This document shows, piece after piece, positions 26,532 to 34,829 of a DNA stretch of 35,753 nucleotides. Every line of letters starts with the position of its first letter. The first letter of the stretch is position 1. The stretch comes from Candidatus Avilachnospira avicola. GTDB taxonomy: Bacteria; Bacillota; Clostridia; Lachnospirales; Lachnospiraceae. Made by a program: the position numbers and the translations under genes. The notes under the pieces are model-generated. The model was given only the letters and a program-made list of their open reading frames with translations. It was not told where the DNA came from and made no database searches. The stretch covers positions 1-35,753 of the forward strand of contig DVNQ01000075.1 in NCBI GenBank assembly GCA_018714245.1, in the 5' to 3' direction.

Positions 26532-28273
26532 TTAAGCTCCTGAGTATGTACGAGCTTTGCATATTCCCCGCCGAGCTTCATGAGCTCTTCATGGGTGCCA
26601 AGCTCAAGTATCCTTCCGTCCTCTATGACAGCTATGCGTCCCGCATTTTTGACCGTAGAAAGCCTGTGGGCTATGACGATGGTAGTTCTGCCCTCAGACA
26701 GCTTTTCAAAGGTCTCCTGTATATGCGCTTCAGTAATGCTGTCAAGCGCGGAAGTTGCCTCATCCAGTATAAGTATGGGAGGATTCTTAAGGAATATCCT
26801 TGCGATGGATATCCTCTGCTTCTGTCCCCCGGAAAGGAGGGTTCCTCTCTCTCCCACATTTGTGTCAAATCCATCCGGCATGGCCATGATATCATCATAT
26901 ATCTCGGCCATCCTGGCGGCCTCCATGACCTCATCCATGGAAGCCTCAGGCCTTCCATAGCGTATGTTTTCAGCTATGCTTCCGGCAAAAAGGAATACAT
27001 CCTGCTGCACTATGCCTATGGCCATGTGAAGGCTTTCCTGAGTAACATCCCTTACATCCCTTCCGTCTATGCATACGGCGCCCTCGGTCACATCATAGAA
27101 CCTGGGTATCAGCTGGCTCAGGGTAGTCTTTCCGCCTCCCGAAGAACCTACGAAAGCCACGGTCTCTCCGGCAGCTATGGAAAGGTTCACGTCATGAAGC
27201 ACATCCTTCCTGCTGCTGTAGGCAAAGGACACATCCCTTATATCTATGCTTCCCTTTACATCCGTAAGCTCCGCAGCTCCCTCCCTGTCCTTAAGCAGTG
27301 GTTCAGTACGCATGATCTCAAGGAAACGCCTGAAGCCTGCGCTTCCGTTTGCCAGCATCTCCGCATCCGTGGAAAGGTTCCTTATGGGTGTCACAAAGGT
27401 GGTCACATAAAGCGTAAATGTTACCAGGTCCACCACATCCATGCTGCCCTGCATGATAAGCGCTCCGCCGACGGCTATGACCGCTACGGAAAGCAGGCAC
27501 ATGAAGAGCTCCATGGAAGCCTTGAACATGCCCATGGCCTTATGGTAAGCGGCCTTGGAATCCCTGAAGGACAGATTTGCCCTGTTGAATTTTCCAAGCT
27601 CCACATCCTCATTTGCAAAGGCCTTTGCTGTCTTTATCCCTGATATGTTTGACTCGAATTCGGCATTTATGGAAGCCTGGGTCTGCTTTACCCTGATCGA
27701 TGTAAGGGCCATGGAGCGTCTGCATCTCCATACCACAAGCAGAAATACAGGGATCATGACGGCTATCACAAGAGCCAGCCTCCACTCGATGGTAAACATG
27801 ATGATGACGGCTCCAATGATCGTAAGCACCGAACACACCACATCCTCCGGGCCATGATGGGCAAGCTCCGTTATGTCAAAAAGGTCCGTCGTAAGCCTGC
27901 TCATAAGCTGGCCTACCCTGTTCTGGTCAAAATATCCGAAGCTAAGCTCCTGTATATGCTGAAACAGATCCTTCCTGATGTCTGTCTCCACCAGTATGCC
28001 GAAGCGATGGCCCTGATAACACATAAAATAGGTAAATACCGATCTGAGCACATATACCAGGACCATTATCCCCATGATGGACCAGAAGGTCATCCATGCG
28101 CTCTCAGGTATCAGCGTATTGAGGCACCATCTGGAAACAAAGGGAAATGTCAGGTCTATGGCAGATATCGCAAGGGCGCAGCCCATATCCAGCATGAAGG
28201 TCTTTTTATGAGGCTTGAAATACGAGAAAAATATGCTTATGCCATTTTTATTCCTGAAATCTTTTTTGTCCAT
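26528..28273 (-). CDS. ABC exporter, fused membrane and ATPase domains (type IV, MsbA-like)
   Basis: 581 residues: six-helix membrane domain (about 1-320) with the coupling-helix region RVGQLMSRLTTDLFDITE, then an ATPase domain with Walker A GSSGGGKTT (about 375-383), signature LSGGQKQRISIAR and Walker B ILILDEATSALD. Half-transporters of this kind act as dimers exporting lipids, peptides or drugs. Only one half gene is present, so a homodimer is expected. GGGAG lies ten bases before the ATG, and the stop overlaps feoB. The substrate cannot be read from sequence; coupling to iron and redox genes hints at export of a metal- or redox-related compound, which is only a suggestion. Confidence 0.93.
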   Translation of the reverse strand: MDKKDFRNKNGISIFFSYFKPHKKTFMLDMGCALAISAIDLTFPFVSRWCLNTLIPESAWMTFWSIMGIMVLVYVLRSVFTYFMCYQGHRFGILVETDIRKDLFQHIQELSFGYFDQNRVGQLMSRLTTDLFDITELAHHGPEDVVCSVLTIIGAVIIMFTIEWRLALVIAVMIPVFLLVVWRCRRSMALTSIRVKQTQASINAEFESNISGIKTAKAFANEDVELGKFNRANLSFRDSKAAYHKAMGMFKASMELFMCLLSVAVIAVGGALIMQGSMDVVDLVTFTLYVTTFVTPIRNLSTDAEMLANGSAGFRRFLEIMRTEPLLKDREGAAELTDVKGSIDIRDVSFAYSSRKDVLHDVNLSIAAGETVAFVGSSGGGKTTLSQLIPRFYDVTEGAVCIDGRDVRDVTQESLHMAIGIVQQDVFLFAGSIAENIRYGRPEASMDEVMEAARMAEIYDDIMAMPDGFDTNVGERGTLLSGGQKQRISIARIFLKNPPILILDEATSALDSITEAHIQETFEKLSEGRTTIVIAHRLSTVKNAGRIAVIEDGRILELGTHEELMKLGGEYAKLVHTQELK

Positions 28274-28288
28274 CTGAATCAGGCTCCC

Positions 28289-29380
28289 TTACAGATTTTC
28301 TTCCAGAAATTCCAGCATGTCCCTGGCCTTGGGAGGACAGCCCTTAAGGCTCTTTTTGAAGCAGGCGGTGCAGGATCCGACTCCCAGCTCTCCTGTCTTT
28401 CCTTTATAGCCCTGGCCTATGCAGACCTTCTTCGTGCCCTTTCCGAGCATCCCCCGGTCATTGAGCCTGTCCATGGCATATATCAGTGAGCCATAGCAGG
28501 CACTGCAGGCATCATCCGCATCTATATATCTCTCCAGCGCCTCTACCCTTCTGGTCTTTCTGCGCATGCTCCTGCCGCTTACCGGCTCATTGAGGTATAT
28601 GATATTTGCATGCTCAAGGTCCGTGCTTCCAACTCCAAGCTGTTCAGCCCTGACTATATACTCTATATCTGACTTGTCATATCCCATGGACTCGCTTACG
28701 AAGGTATCACAGAGTACAGGATCCAGGAATCCGAGGACCCGGTCCATCTCCACCGGATTGCCTCCTTCTTCAAAGTCCAGGTCTCCGCAGATATTGTCCA
28801 CCAGTATGAAATCATTTCTGGCCACCGTATTCAGATGGGCTATGGGCTTATGAAGGCCAAGGGTATGGAAGCGCCTCTTTTCTGAATTGGGTATCGTTCC
28901 CTTGTTGTTCTTAAGGGCACAGGTCACGATGGTCTGGCAATGTCCCTTAAGTACCGGCATATTGATCATATAACCTATGTTCATGGCCCGGTCACATACC
29001 TTGATCTTCATGCCCCTGGCATCATATTCTTTATAGCTGTCTCTCTGAAGATCATAGAAAGGCACTCCGTACTTTTTCACGACCCTGTCATAGCCTGCCT
29101 CCCTGAAGGCATTGGGAGTTATCTCTCCAACCCAGGATCCTTCCATGATGCAGATATCCTTGAAGCCATGCTCCTGCAGGTATTCTATGGCCCCTTCCAG
29201 GAGCTCTGCATGGGTGGTGGCTCCGGTCTCAGGTGCCCGCGAAGTCACGAGGTTGGGCTTAAGGCCTACGGATCTCGTTCTGTCTCCTATGCGGCCCGCC
29301 ACATCGGCAGCCTCAAGGACCTTTTTTGCCATATCCTTATAATCTGTTCCATGTATTATGATTATGTCGTTTTTTTCCAT
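28289..29380 (-). CDS. DUF362 family protein with C-terminal cysteine cluster
   Basis: 363 residues. The DUF362 core is clear: VGLKPNLVTSRAPETGATTHAELLEGAIEYL, MEGSWVGE, MINMPVLKGHCQTIVTCALKNNKG and LVDNICGDLDFEEGGNPV. Unlike the other DUF362 protein in the window it has no ferredoxin insert but a C-terminal Cys group (DACSACYGS, KVCIGQGYKG, SCTACFKKSLKGCPP), spaced like an Fe-S or metal site though not a standard ferredoxin. Function of the family is unknown. No ribosome binding site is well placed: the nearest GGAG lies in the loop of a GC-rich hairpin about 22 bases upstream. It sits between the Fe-S aldo/keto reductase and the ABC exporter. Confidence 0.85.
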   Translation of the reverse strand: MEKNDIIIIHGTDYKDMAKKVLEAADVAGRIGDRTRSVGLKPNLVTSRAPETGATTHAELLEGAIEYLQEHGFKDICIMEGSWVGEITPNAFREAGYDRVVKKYGVPFYDLQRDSYKEYDARGMKIKVCDRAMNIGYMINMPVLKGHCQTIVTCALKNNKGTIPNSEKRRFHTLGLHKPIAHLNTVARNDFILVDNICGDLDFEEGGNPVEMDRVLGFLDPVLCDTFVSESMGYDKSDIEYIVRAEQLGVGSTDLEHANIIYLNEPVSGRSMRRKTRRVEALERYIDADDACSACYGSLIYAMDRLNDRGMLGKGTKKVCIGQGYKGKTGELGVGSCTACFKKSLKGCPPKARDMLEFLEENL

Positions 29381-29393
29381 CTTTAATCAATCA

Positions 29394-29413
29394 CGGGGCA
29401 GTCTCCTGCCCCG
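29394..29413 (-). promoter_or_regulatory. GC-rich hairpin in the AKR-DUF362 gap
   Basis: CGGGGCAG (29394-29401) and CTGCCCCG (29406-29413) form a perfect 8-bp stem with a TCTC loop (GAGA on the mRNA). No T-run follows on either strand, so this is not a normal terminator. On the mRNA the only Shine-Dalgarno-like GGAG for the downstream DUF362 gene falls at the top of this hairpin. Confidence 0.55.
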
Positions 29414-29427
29414 AAGCTCTCCTTATA

Positions 29428-30453
29428 TTATTTCAGGCTCTTTTCATAATCGGCGAAGTCAGATGCGCACTTTCTGAGCATCTCCCTGATGGGAAGATGA
29501 TAGGGGCATCTGGTCTCGCAGAGGCCGCAGTCCACACAGGCCTCAGGCTTTACCGCAAGGCTCTGGTATCTGTCATAGGCCCATTCTTCAAGTCCGTATC
29601 TCTGAAGATAACCTGCAAACAGAAATACCCCTGAGATGTTTATGCCTGCCGAGCAGGGCTGGCAGTAATTACATCTTCTGCAGAAGTTTTCTCCAAGCTC
29701 TTCCCTTACCTTTTCAAAGCCTGCCTTTTCCTCCTCCGTAATGGGAGAATCATCCAGCACTGCCTCTATGTTCTTCTTTGCCTCATCGACACTGTACATG
29801 CCCGGTATGACCACCGTCACATCCGGATTGCTGCATATGTACCTGAGGGCAAGCCTGCCGTCCTCTATGGCGCCGCCTGCAAGAGGCTTCATATCTATGA
29901 AGGCCACATTCTTTTCCGCAGCTTTCTTCATAAGCTCCGTTCCCTGGAACTCCACGATATTGTAGGGGAACATGATAGTCTCTACAAAGTCCAGGGAAAG
30001 GGCCCTTTCAAATACTTCCGTAGAATGGGCAGTGAGTCCGATATGTCCTATCTTTCCTGCCTCCTTTGCCTCCATGAGGGCCTCAAGGGCTCCGCCTTCA
30101 GCAAGTATCCTGTCCAGATTCTCCATACTGGGATTGTGGATCTGATAGAGATCTATATAGTCTGTCCTGAAATTTCCAAGGCTTATGTCTATGTCCTTAG
30201 CCATGGCCTCCTTTGTGACAGCCATGCTCTTTGTGGCTATTACGAATCTGTCCCGGTATCCTTCCATGGCCTCTCCAAGAAGCGCCTCACTTACGGTATA
30301 GCCTCTGGCACTGTCCACATAGTTGACTCCCTGCTCCATCAGATACATGAGAAGTTCCCTGACTTCCTCCGCACTGTTTTTCTGGATGGGGATGCCTCCA
30401 AGGCCTATCTTTGATACCTTAAGCCCGGTCTTTCCCAAAGTTACATATCTCAT
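29428..30453 (-). CDS. Aldo/keto reductase with C-terminal double Fe-S domain
   Basis: 341 residues from the ATG at 30451-30453, chosen because GGAGG lies seven bases upstream; the longer frame would start six codons earlier without one. The (beta/alpha)8 AKR core has tetrad residues D47, Y52, K75 and H106. The C-terminal ~80 residues hold two cysteine groups: C258, C261, C264, C267 (CxxCxxCxxC) and C306, C309, C312, C316 (CxxCxxCxxxC), as in the ferredoxin-fused AKRs common in anaerobes. Such enzymes may take electrons from or give electrons to ferredoxin. The substrate is unknown. First gene of the unit, with a strong promoter bearing a dyad. Confidence 0.93.
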   Translation of the reverse strand: MRYVTLGKTGLKVSKIGLGGIPIQKNSAEEVRELLMYLMEQGVNYVDSARGYTVSEALLGEAMEGYRDRFVIATKSMAVTKEAMAKDIDISLGNFRTDYIDLYQIHNPSMENLDRILAEGGALEALMEAKEAGKIGHIGLTAHSTEVFERALSLDFVETIMFPYNIVEFQGTELMKKAAEKNVAFIDMKPLAGGAIEDGRLALRYICSNPDVTVVIPGMYSVDEAKKNIEAVLDDSPITEEEKAGFEKVREELGENFCRRCNYCQPCSAGINISGVFLFAGYLQRYGLEEWAYDRYQSLAVKPEACVDCGLCETRCPYHLPIREMLRKCASDFADYEKSLK

Positions 30454-30474
30454 ACATTTACCTCCATGCAAAAA

Positions 30475-30523
30475 CCGCCTGACGTACTCTATAAATAGTA
30501 CGCCAAGCGGCTTTCAACGTCAA
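30475..30523 (-). promoter_or_regulatory. AKR-operon promoter with overlapping 36-bp dyad (putative operator)
   Basis: Minus strand: TTGACG -35 (30518-30523), 17-base spacer, TACTAT -10 (30495-30500). The -10 is inside an inverted repeat at 30475-30510 centred on 30492.5: half-sites CCGCCTGACGTACT and, read from the other side, CCGCTTGGCGTACT, identical at 12 of 14 positions with an 8-base centre. Because the -10 is inside the dyad, it fits a repressor operator better than an RNA hairpin. The cognate regulator is not in the window. Confidence 0.72.
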
Positions 30524-30525
30524 TG

Positions 30526-30585
30526 AAAAACTTTGCAGGGATACTGTCTGAAAATATACTGAAAGTCATCATGTCAGAGTATCCC
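30526..30585 (-). terminator. Probable terminator of the DUF3798 ABC transporter operon
   Basis: GGGATACT (30538-30545) pairs with AGTATCCC (30578-30585), extended by CTGA/TCAG after a small bulge, with a loop of about 20 bases. On the minus strand five T (30526-30530) follow seven bases later. It lies just after the permease stop. The large loop and delayed T-run make it weaker than the greA/apt terminator. Confidence 0.5.
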
Positions 30586-30605
30586 GAAAGCCATCATGCC
30601 AGTGT
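30558..30605. repeat. Imperfect 23-bp tandem repeat, period 25, at the end of the permease gene
   Basis: Bases 30558-30580 and 30583-30605 agree at 18 of 23 positions, with core GAAAG(T/C)CATCATG(T/C)CAG. The right copy includes the last codons and stop of the permease; the left copy is non-coding, suggesting a short local duplication. Confidence 0.55.
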
Positions 30606-32090
30606 CTTTATGACATCTTTATTCTCATCGTCACCGACTATCTTCTTTACTACCTTCTTATCCTTTTTCTTCCATGCATGCATGGCCAGGGATACGGCAA
30701 TGACGCCATAGCATATGAACATACGGATGTACTCACTTATCGCAGAGTCTCCGATGATCTGTGTTGCAGCAAGCGGAGCCACAACGAACAGGGTATGGAA
30801 CAGAACTACGCCTATGATGGCCTGTCTGTTATTTGCCTTCTGTACGCTCGCACCGCCTACAAGCAGGGCCGCAACCGCATAAAGTCCTACGTTCGACTGC
30901 TGCTGTACGGTATTGAAGGTCCCCAGGTTCTGAAGATATATGAGCTGTCCCCAGGCTGCCAGTACTGTAGAGATACAGGTAGCTATTATACGTATCTTAT
31001 CCACGTTTATACCTGCGGATCCTGCCACGATACGGTTCTGTCCGACTGTCCTCATGTCCTGGCCAAGCTTGGTATCAAGTATCCAGTTATTGAAGAAGCA
31101 GAACAGGCAGATCACGCCATAGGTGCAGGCGGATATGCTTACGCTCCTTAAGATGTCCCTTATAAAGGGGATATAGCTGAGTACAAGCACGATAACCGTA
31201 AGCACCGCTCCCTTTATGAGCCTGTCCTTTGTTATGTCGCGATGAAGAAGGAACTTCCTTATCACAAGTGAAAGGAGATACACGATCATGGCCACACGGA
31301 GCGTATCGCTGAGTATGAGCCTGGTGCCGCCTATCATTCCGCTTACTCCCGGCACTGCCATGAGGATAAAGGATATCACTAATCCGGCTGCTGCCGAAAC
31401 AAGCTTCAGCATACTCTCCTTCTTGTCCACTGCCATGGCCTTTTTGCTTCCAATGGCAATGTTTATCAGCTGGATGACGATGATGAACACCATAAGCAGG
31501 CGGAATACGGTCACAAAGCTGATATCATCAAGTGCATACTTGATGCTGTCGGAAAGATCGAAGGCATTTCTCAGTCCGAATCCTCTGTCAAGAAGGTTTG
31601 GATCATCATAGGGGATGAGGCCTCCGATTATGTAAAGAGTAAACAGTCTGTAGAGTCCGTCAGCAAAGAAGCCAAGCACAAGGCCCGTGATCATCTCTGA
31701 TCCCTTGGTCTTATTGAAAAGGATACCGAGGAGCCAGCCGAAGAAGATGGCCATGGGTGTGGACATCAGGGTACAGAGCAGGAATCCTCCTATGCCGGTA
31801 AAGCCCCAGTGTACCACGAAAAAGATGGCTATCTGTGCTGCTATCGCACCTACTACTATACCGAAGTTCATGCCCAGTCCTGCAAGGCAGGGAATGATCA
31901 GTGCCAGTACCAGACAGGCATTTCTTCCGAATCTGGAAAATACCTCGGATGCGATATAGTTGAGTGAAGTATTTGAGGCCATGATACATGCTATGCAGAG
32001 CACGGTAAACAGTATGATGACCTTGTTGTTGAATATGGCGCCCTTCAGATATCCTGAAAAGGAGATCCTCTTTTCTTCATTATTCTTCAT
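30594..32090 (-). CDS. Sugar/nucleoside-type ABC transporter permease (second permease)
   Basis: 498 residues from the ATG at 32088-32090, supported by GGGAGG eight bases upstream; the longer frame has no ribosome binding site. About ten hydrophobic segments and a GSEMITGLVLGFFADG stretch (the permease-ATPase contact region of the BPD_transp_2 family) plus AGSAGINVDKIRIIATCISTVLAAWG and ALLVGGASVQKANNRQAIIGV mark a permease of the branched-chain/ribose/BMP-type importer class. It overlaps the upstream permease gene by 11 bases. Length is larger than the ~310-350 residues usual in ribose permeases. Last gene of the operon. Substrate unknown. Confidence 0.85.
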   Translation of the reverse strand: MKNNEEKRISFSGYLKGAIFNNKVIILFTVLCIACIMASNTSLNYIASEVFSRFGRNACLVLALIIPCLAGLGMNFGIVVGAIAAQIAIFFVVHWGFTGIGGFLLCTLMSTPMAIFFGWLLGILFNKTKGSEMITGLVLGFFADGLYRLFTLYIIGGLIPYDDPNLLDRGFGLRNAFDLSDSIKYALDDISFVTVFRLLMVFIIVIQLINIAIGSKKAMAVDKKESMLKLVSAAAGLVISFILMAVPGVSGMIGGTRLILSDTLRVAMIVYLLSLVIRKFLLHRDITKDRLIKGAVLTVIVLVLSYIPFIRDILRSVSISACTYGVICLFCFFNNWILDTKLGQDMRTVGQNRIVAGSAGINVDKIRIIATCISTVLAAWGQLIYLQNLGTFNTVQQQSNVGLYAVAALLVGGASVQKANNRQAIIGVVLFHTLFVVAPLAATQIIGDSAISEYIRMFICYGVIAVSLAMHAWKKKDKKVVKKIVGDDENKDVIKTLA

Positions 32091-33177
32091 TTGATGAACC
32101 TCCCTTCGCCTTAGTAAGCGCATAGAGTATGACGCCGTTCTGGATTATCTGTCTCATGGTGTCCGATATATCAGTACCGGCAAGGAGCTTATTGGATACC
32201 GGAGGGGTAAACATCAGAAGTCCCTGGAACAGGAAGGTTCCGATGATGACATGGCTGATCTTCGCCTTGCCCGTGGTAGCACCGCCTATAAGTATGGCAG
32301 CCACGCACTGGAAGCCCATCTGAAGAGGAGCCGTATAGGCCTGAAGTATGCCGAAGCCCTGTGTATAAACTACTATTCCGATGGCGCCAAGCACAGTTGA
32401 AAGGGCAATGCCCTTTATGCGCATCTTGTCAACGTCTATGCCGTTTGCCCTTGCAAAGCTGGGATTGGATCCGGCTGCGGTCATGGCAAGTCCTGACTTG
32501 CTCCTGAAGTAAAGGAATACCGCAAGGCAGCACAGCAGGAAGAATATTACAAGTCCGGTAGGGATGTATATTCCGCCCTCTCCTCCGAGTTCAAAGCCCA
32601 GGAAGTCGTTAAGCACGCTTCCGAAGCTGGACTCCATGCTGAGAGAGTTACGTACTCCGGATGCACCTATGGGCCACTTGATCTCACTGTTTGTAAACGG
32701 AGCCCTGAACCATACGATGCACATAAGGTAAATGAATGAATATCCGATATATGTGGTCACGGTCATCTCGGATCCCTTTACGCAGTTCAGGATCTTTCCG
32801 TAAGCCACTCCGACGAACCAGGCAAAGAATGCACTGGATATCATGGCAAAGGCTATGGCCGCCCAGGGTCCAAGTCCGGGAACTATGCCATTGAATATAT
32901 CCGTGATGCCGAACTCTATGGCCAGCAGGCTTCCCAGAAGTCCGCATACTATGCCAAGGCTTATACCGAAGTTAGGGCCTATGCCGCACTTTATGGAAGG
33001 CACCATGGCAAGCACCAGCACTCCCCACATTCCCCAGTATTTTATCGTACTGCCGATATATGAATTGACATTGATGTCATTTACATATGCCAGAAGGACG
33101 ATGAACAGGAAAAAGAGGATAATGATCAGTCGCGGCAAATTGATATGCTTTACAGCGGATTTAAGCTTCTCCATCAT
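32080..33177 (-). CDS. Sugar/nucleoside-type ABC transporter permease (first permease)
   Basis: 365 residues from the ATG at 33175-33177, with GGAGG five bases upstream; the next ATG (33172-33174) and a GTG six bases earlier are also possible, and the GTG falls against the ribosome binding site. About ten hydrophobic segments; GSEMTVTTYIGYSFIYL, AAGSNPSFARANGIDVDKMRIKGIALS and AAILIGGATTGKAKISHVIIG are the same landmarks as in the other permease, so the two are paralogous and probably form a heterodimer. The start overlaps the ATPase gene by 17 bases. Belongs to the BPD_transp_2 family. Confidence 0.87.
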   Translation of the reverse strand: MMEKLKSAVKHINLPRLIIILFFLFIVLLAYVNDINVNSYIGSTIKYWGMWGVLVLAMVPSIKCGIGPNFGISLGIVCGLLGSLLAIEFGITDIFNGIVPGLGPWAAIAFAMISSAFFAWFVGVAYGKILNCVKGSEMTVTTYIGYSFIYLMCIVWFRAPFTNSEIKWPIGASGVRNSLSMESSFGSVLNDFLGFELGGEGGIYIPTGLVIFFLLCCLAVFLYFRSKSGLAMTAAGSNPSFARANGIDVDKMRIKGIALSTVLGAIGIVVYTQGFGILQAYTAPLQMGFQCVAAILIGGATTGKAKISHVIIGTFLFQGLLMFTPPVSNKLLAGTDISDTMRQIIQNGVILYALTKAKGGSSNEE

Positions 33178-34768
33178 CTGCACCTCCCACTTTTACACCG
33201 GACATGGCAAGGCCGAAGTCCGCATCGCTGTCTTCGGGTCTCAGAATGGCCGAGATCTTTCCGTCCGCTACTATTGCTATCCTGTCTGACAGGCTTCTGA
33301 GCTCATTGAGCTCGGAGCTTACTACTATGATGGTAAGACCCTTTTCACGGTTGAGCTTTACAAGGAGCTCAAGTACCAGCTTCTTTGCTCCGATGTCTAT
33401 GCCTCGTGTAGGCTCGGATACGACAAGGAGCTTGGGCTCCAGCGTAAGAGCACGTGCAAGGCAGACCTTCTGCTGGTTTCCTCCTGAAAGGCTTCCAACA
33501 AGCTGCTCAGGACCGACGCATCTTATGTCCAGTTCCTTTATCATGTCCTCTGCGTGCTTTCTTGCCGCAGCCGCATCATACTGGGTAAATACGCCGAATT
33601 TCTTCATGAATTTATTTTCGACCTGAGTGGCAGTGAAGATGATGTTATGCTCAATGGACTCCTCAAGAAGAAGGCCAACGCCCTTCCTGTCCTCGGAAAC
33701 AAATACCATATGTCTTGACAGTGCATCTCCGAGCTTGCCGGGATCCACCTTCTGTCCATCGAACTCTATGCTTCCCGAGGTCTCGTAAAGGCCCTGTATA
33801 CCATTGGGGATACCTATCTTTCCCTGTCCGGCAAGTCCGCCTATGCCGAGGATCTCTCCCCTTATCACATCCAGGTCAAGGCCCCTTACGGTCTCTCCGG
33901 GCATGTCCACATGATAGTCACGAAGCTTGAGTATAATGTCATCCTTATTGAGGTCTCTTTCTCCGTCAGCATTGTCCACAAGCTTCTCCACCTTTCTTCC
34001 GATCATCATCTCTGCGATCTTGGATGCGGTGGTATCCTTGGTCTCAAGCCTGTCTATAAAGGTACCGTCACGAAGTATGGTCACGCTGTTGGACACCTCA
34101 ATGACCTCATCGATACGGTGAGTGATAAAGATGATGGCTATGCCCTTTTCGGAAATGACCTTCATGGTGCGGAGCAGTCTCTCTGCCTCAGATTCCGTAA
34201 GGACAGCCGTAGGCTCATCAAATATAAGCAGCTTCATGCCGGTCTTGTCTATCTCTCTTGCGATCTCGATAAACTGCATATAGCCTACGGGAAGGCCTCC
34301 GACCATGGTGTTCTCATCTATACCGAGGCCGATGGTGTCCATAGCACGTCTTGCATCCCTTGCCATGGTCTTTCTGTCAAGCACCTCAAGAGGCTTTCCC
34401 AGTATCGCGCTGGCGACTGTGGGAGTAGTGACCTCACGTCCAAGCTTGATATTTTCAGTGGCGGTGAAGCCCGGTATGAGCATGAACTCCTGGTGAACCA
34501 TGCCTATACCGCATTCCATCGCCTTCTGAGGAGAATCTATCTTCACAGGCTCACCGTCGATCTCTATGGTACCCTCATATCCGCCAGTATTCCAAATAGC
34601 CGGCATACCGAAAAGGATGTTCATGAGCGTGGATTTTCCGGCTCCGTTCTCTCCCATGAGAGCATGTATCTCGCCGGGCCTCACGCAAAGGCTGACATCC
34701 TTAAGAACTCTGTTGCCGGAGAACTCTTTGGAAATATTTTCCATTTTTACAACATATTCTGAACTCAA
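33161..34768 (-). CDS. Double-ABC ATPase of a sugar-type importer (TTG start)
   Basis: 535 residues with two ATPase domains, as in MglA/RbsA/YufO-like proteins. Domain 1: Walker A GENGAGKST (39-47) and Walker B LLIFDEPTA, but the signature reads LPVGYMQ where LSVGxxQ is usual. Domain 2: the Walker A region is degenerate (GLAGQGKIGIP), normal for this class, while its signature LSGGNQQK and VVSEPTRGIDIG are intact. It powers the two downstream permeases. The start codon is TTG (34766-34768) with AGGAGG five bases upstream; no ATG is available before residue 9. A hairpin separates it from the binding-protein gene. Confidence 0.92.
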   Translation of the reverse strand: MSSEYVVKMENISKEFSGNRVLKDVSLCVRPGEIHALMGENGAGKSTLMNILFGMPAIWNTGGYEGTIEIDGEPVKIDSPQKAMECGIGMVHQEFMLIPGFTATENIKLGREVTTPTVASAILGKPLEVLDRKTMARDARRAMDTIGLGIDENTMVGGLPVGYMQFIEIAREIDKTGMKLLIFDEPTAVLTESEAERLLRTMKVISEKGIAIIFITHRIDEVIEVSNSVTILRDGTFIDRLETKDTTASKIAEMMIGRKVEKLVDNADGERDLNKDDIILKLRDYHVDMPGETVRGLDLDVIRGEILGIGGLAGQGKIGIPNGIQGLYETSGSIEFDGQKVDPGKLGDALSRHMVFVSEDRKGVGLLLEESIEHNIIFTATQVENKFMKKFGVFTQYDAAAARKHAEDMIKELDIRCVGPEQLVGSLSGGNQQKVCLARALTLEPKLLVVSEPTRGIDIGAKKLVLELLVKLNREKGLTIIVVSSELNELRSLSDRIAIVADGKISAILRPEDSDADFGLAMSGVKVGGADDGEA

Positions 34769-34785
34769 CTCGTCCTCCTGTGTCC

Positions 34786-34811
34786 TAAATCATAGCACTG
34801 GGCAAAGAAGC
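34786..34811. repeat. Short copy of the 3' end of the DUF3798 gene
   Basis: AAATCATAG(C)A(CT)GGGCAAAG here resembles the last codons of the DUF3798 gene at about 34900-34919 (AATCATAG AAC GGGCAAAG), about 113 bases away, with roughly 22 of 26 positions alike after small gaps. It lies between the hairpin and the ATPase gene and is not in a known frame. It may be a remnant of a duplicated binding-protein gene or chance. Confidence 0.35.
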
Positions 34812-34829
34812 CTTTCCCATACGTATTTA

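Noticed and set aside
24134-26600. Fur or iron-responsive box near feoB
   Set aside because: feoB lies inside an operon with an ATGA overlap; no GATAATGATTATC-like 19-bp site was seen near it.
26486-27643. Long open frame of 385 codons on the plus strand opposite the ABC exporter
   Set aside because: It is antisense to a motif-complete ABC exporter, its product is rich in Tyr, Ser and His with no recognisable domain, and it has no ribosome binding site or operon context.
33911-34762. 283-codon plus-strand frame opposite the ABC ATPase
   Set aside because: Shadow of a gene with intact Walker and signature motifs; no independent support.
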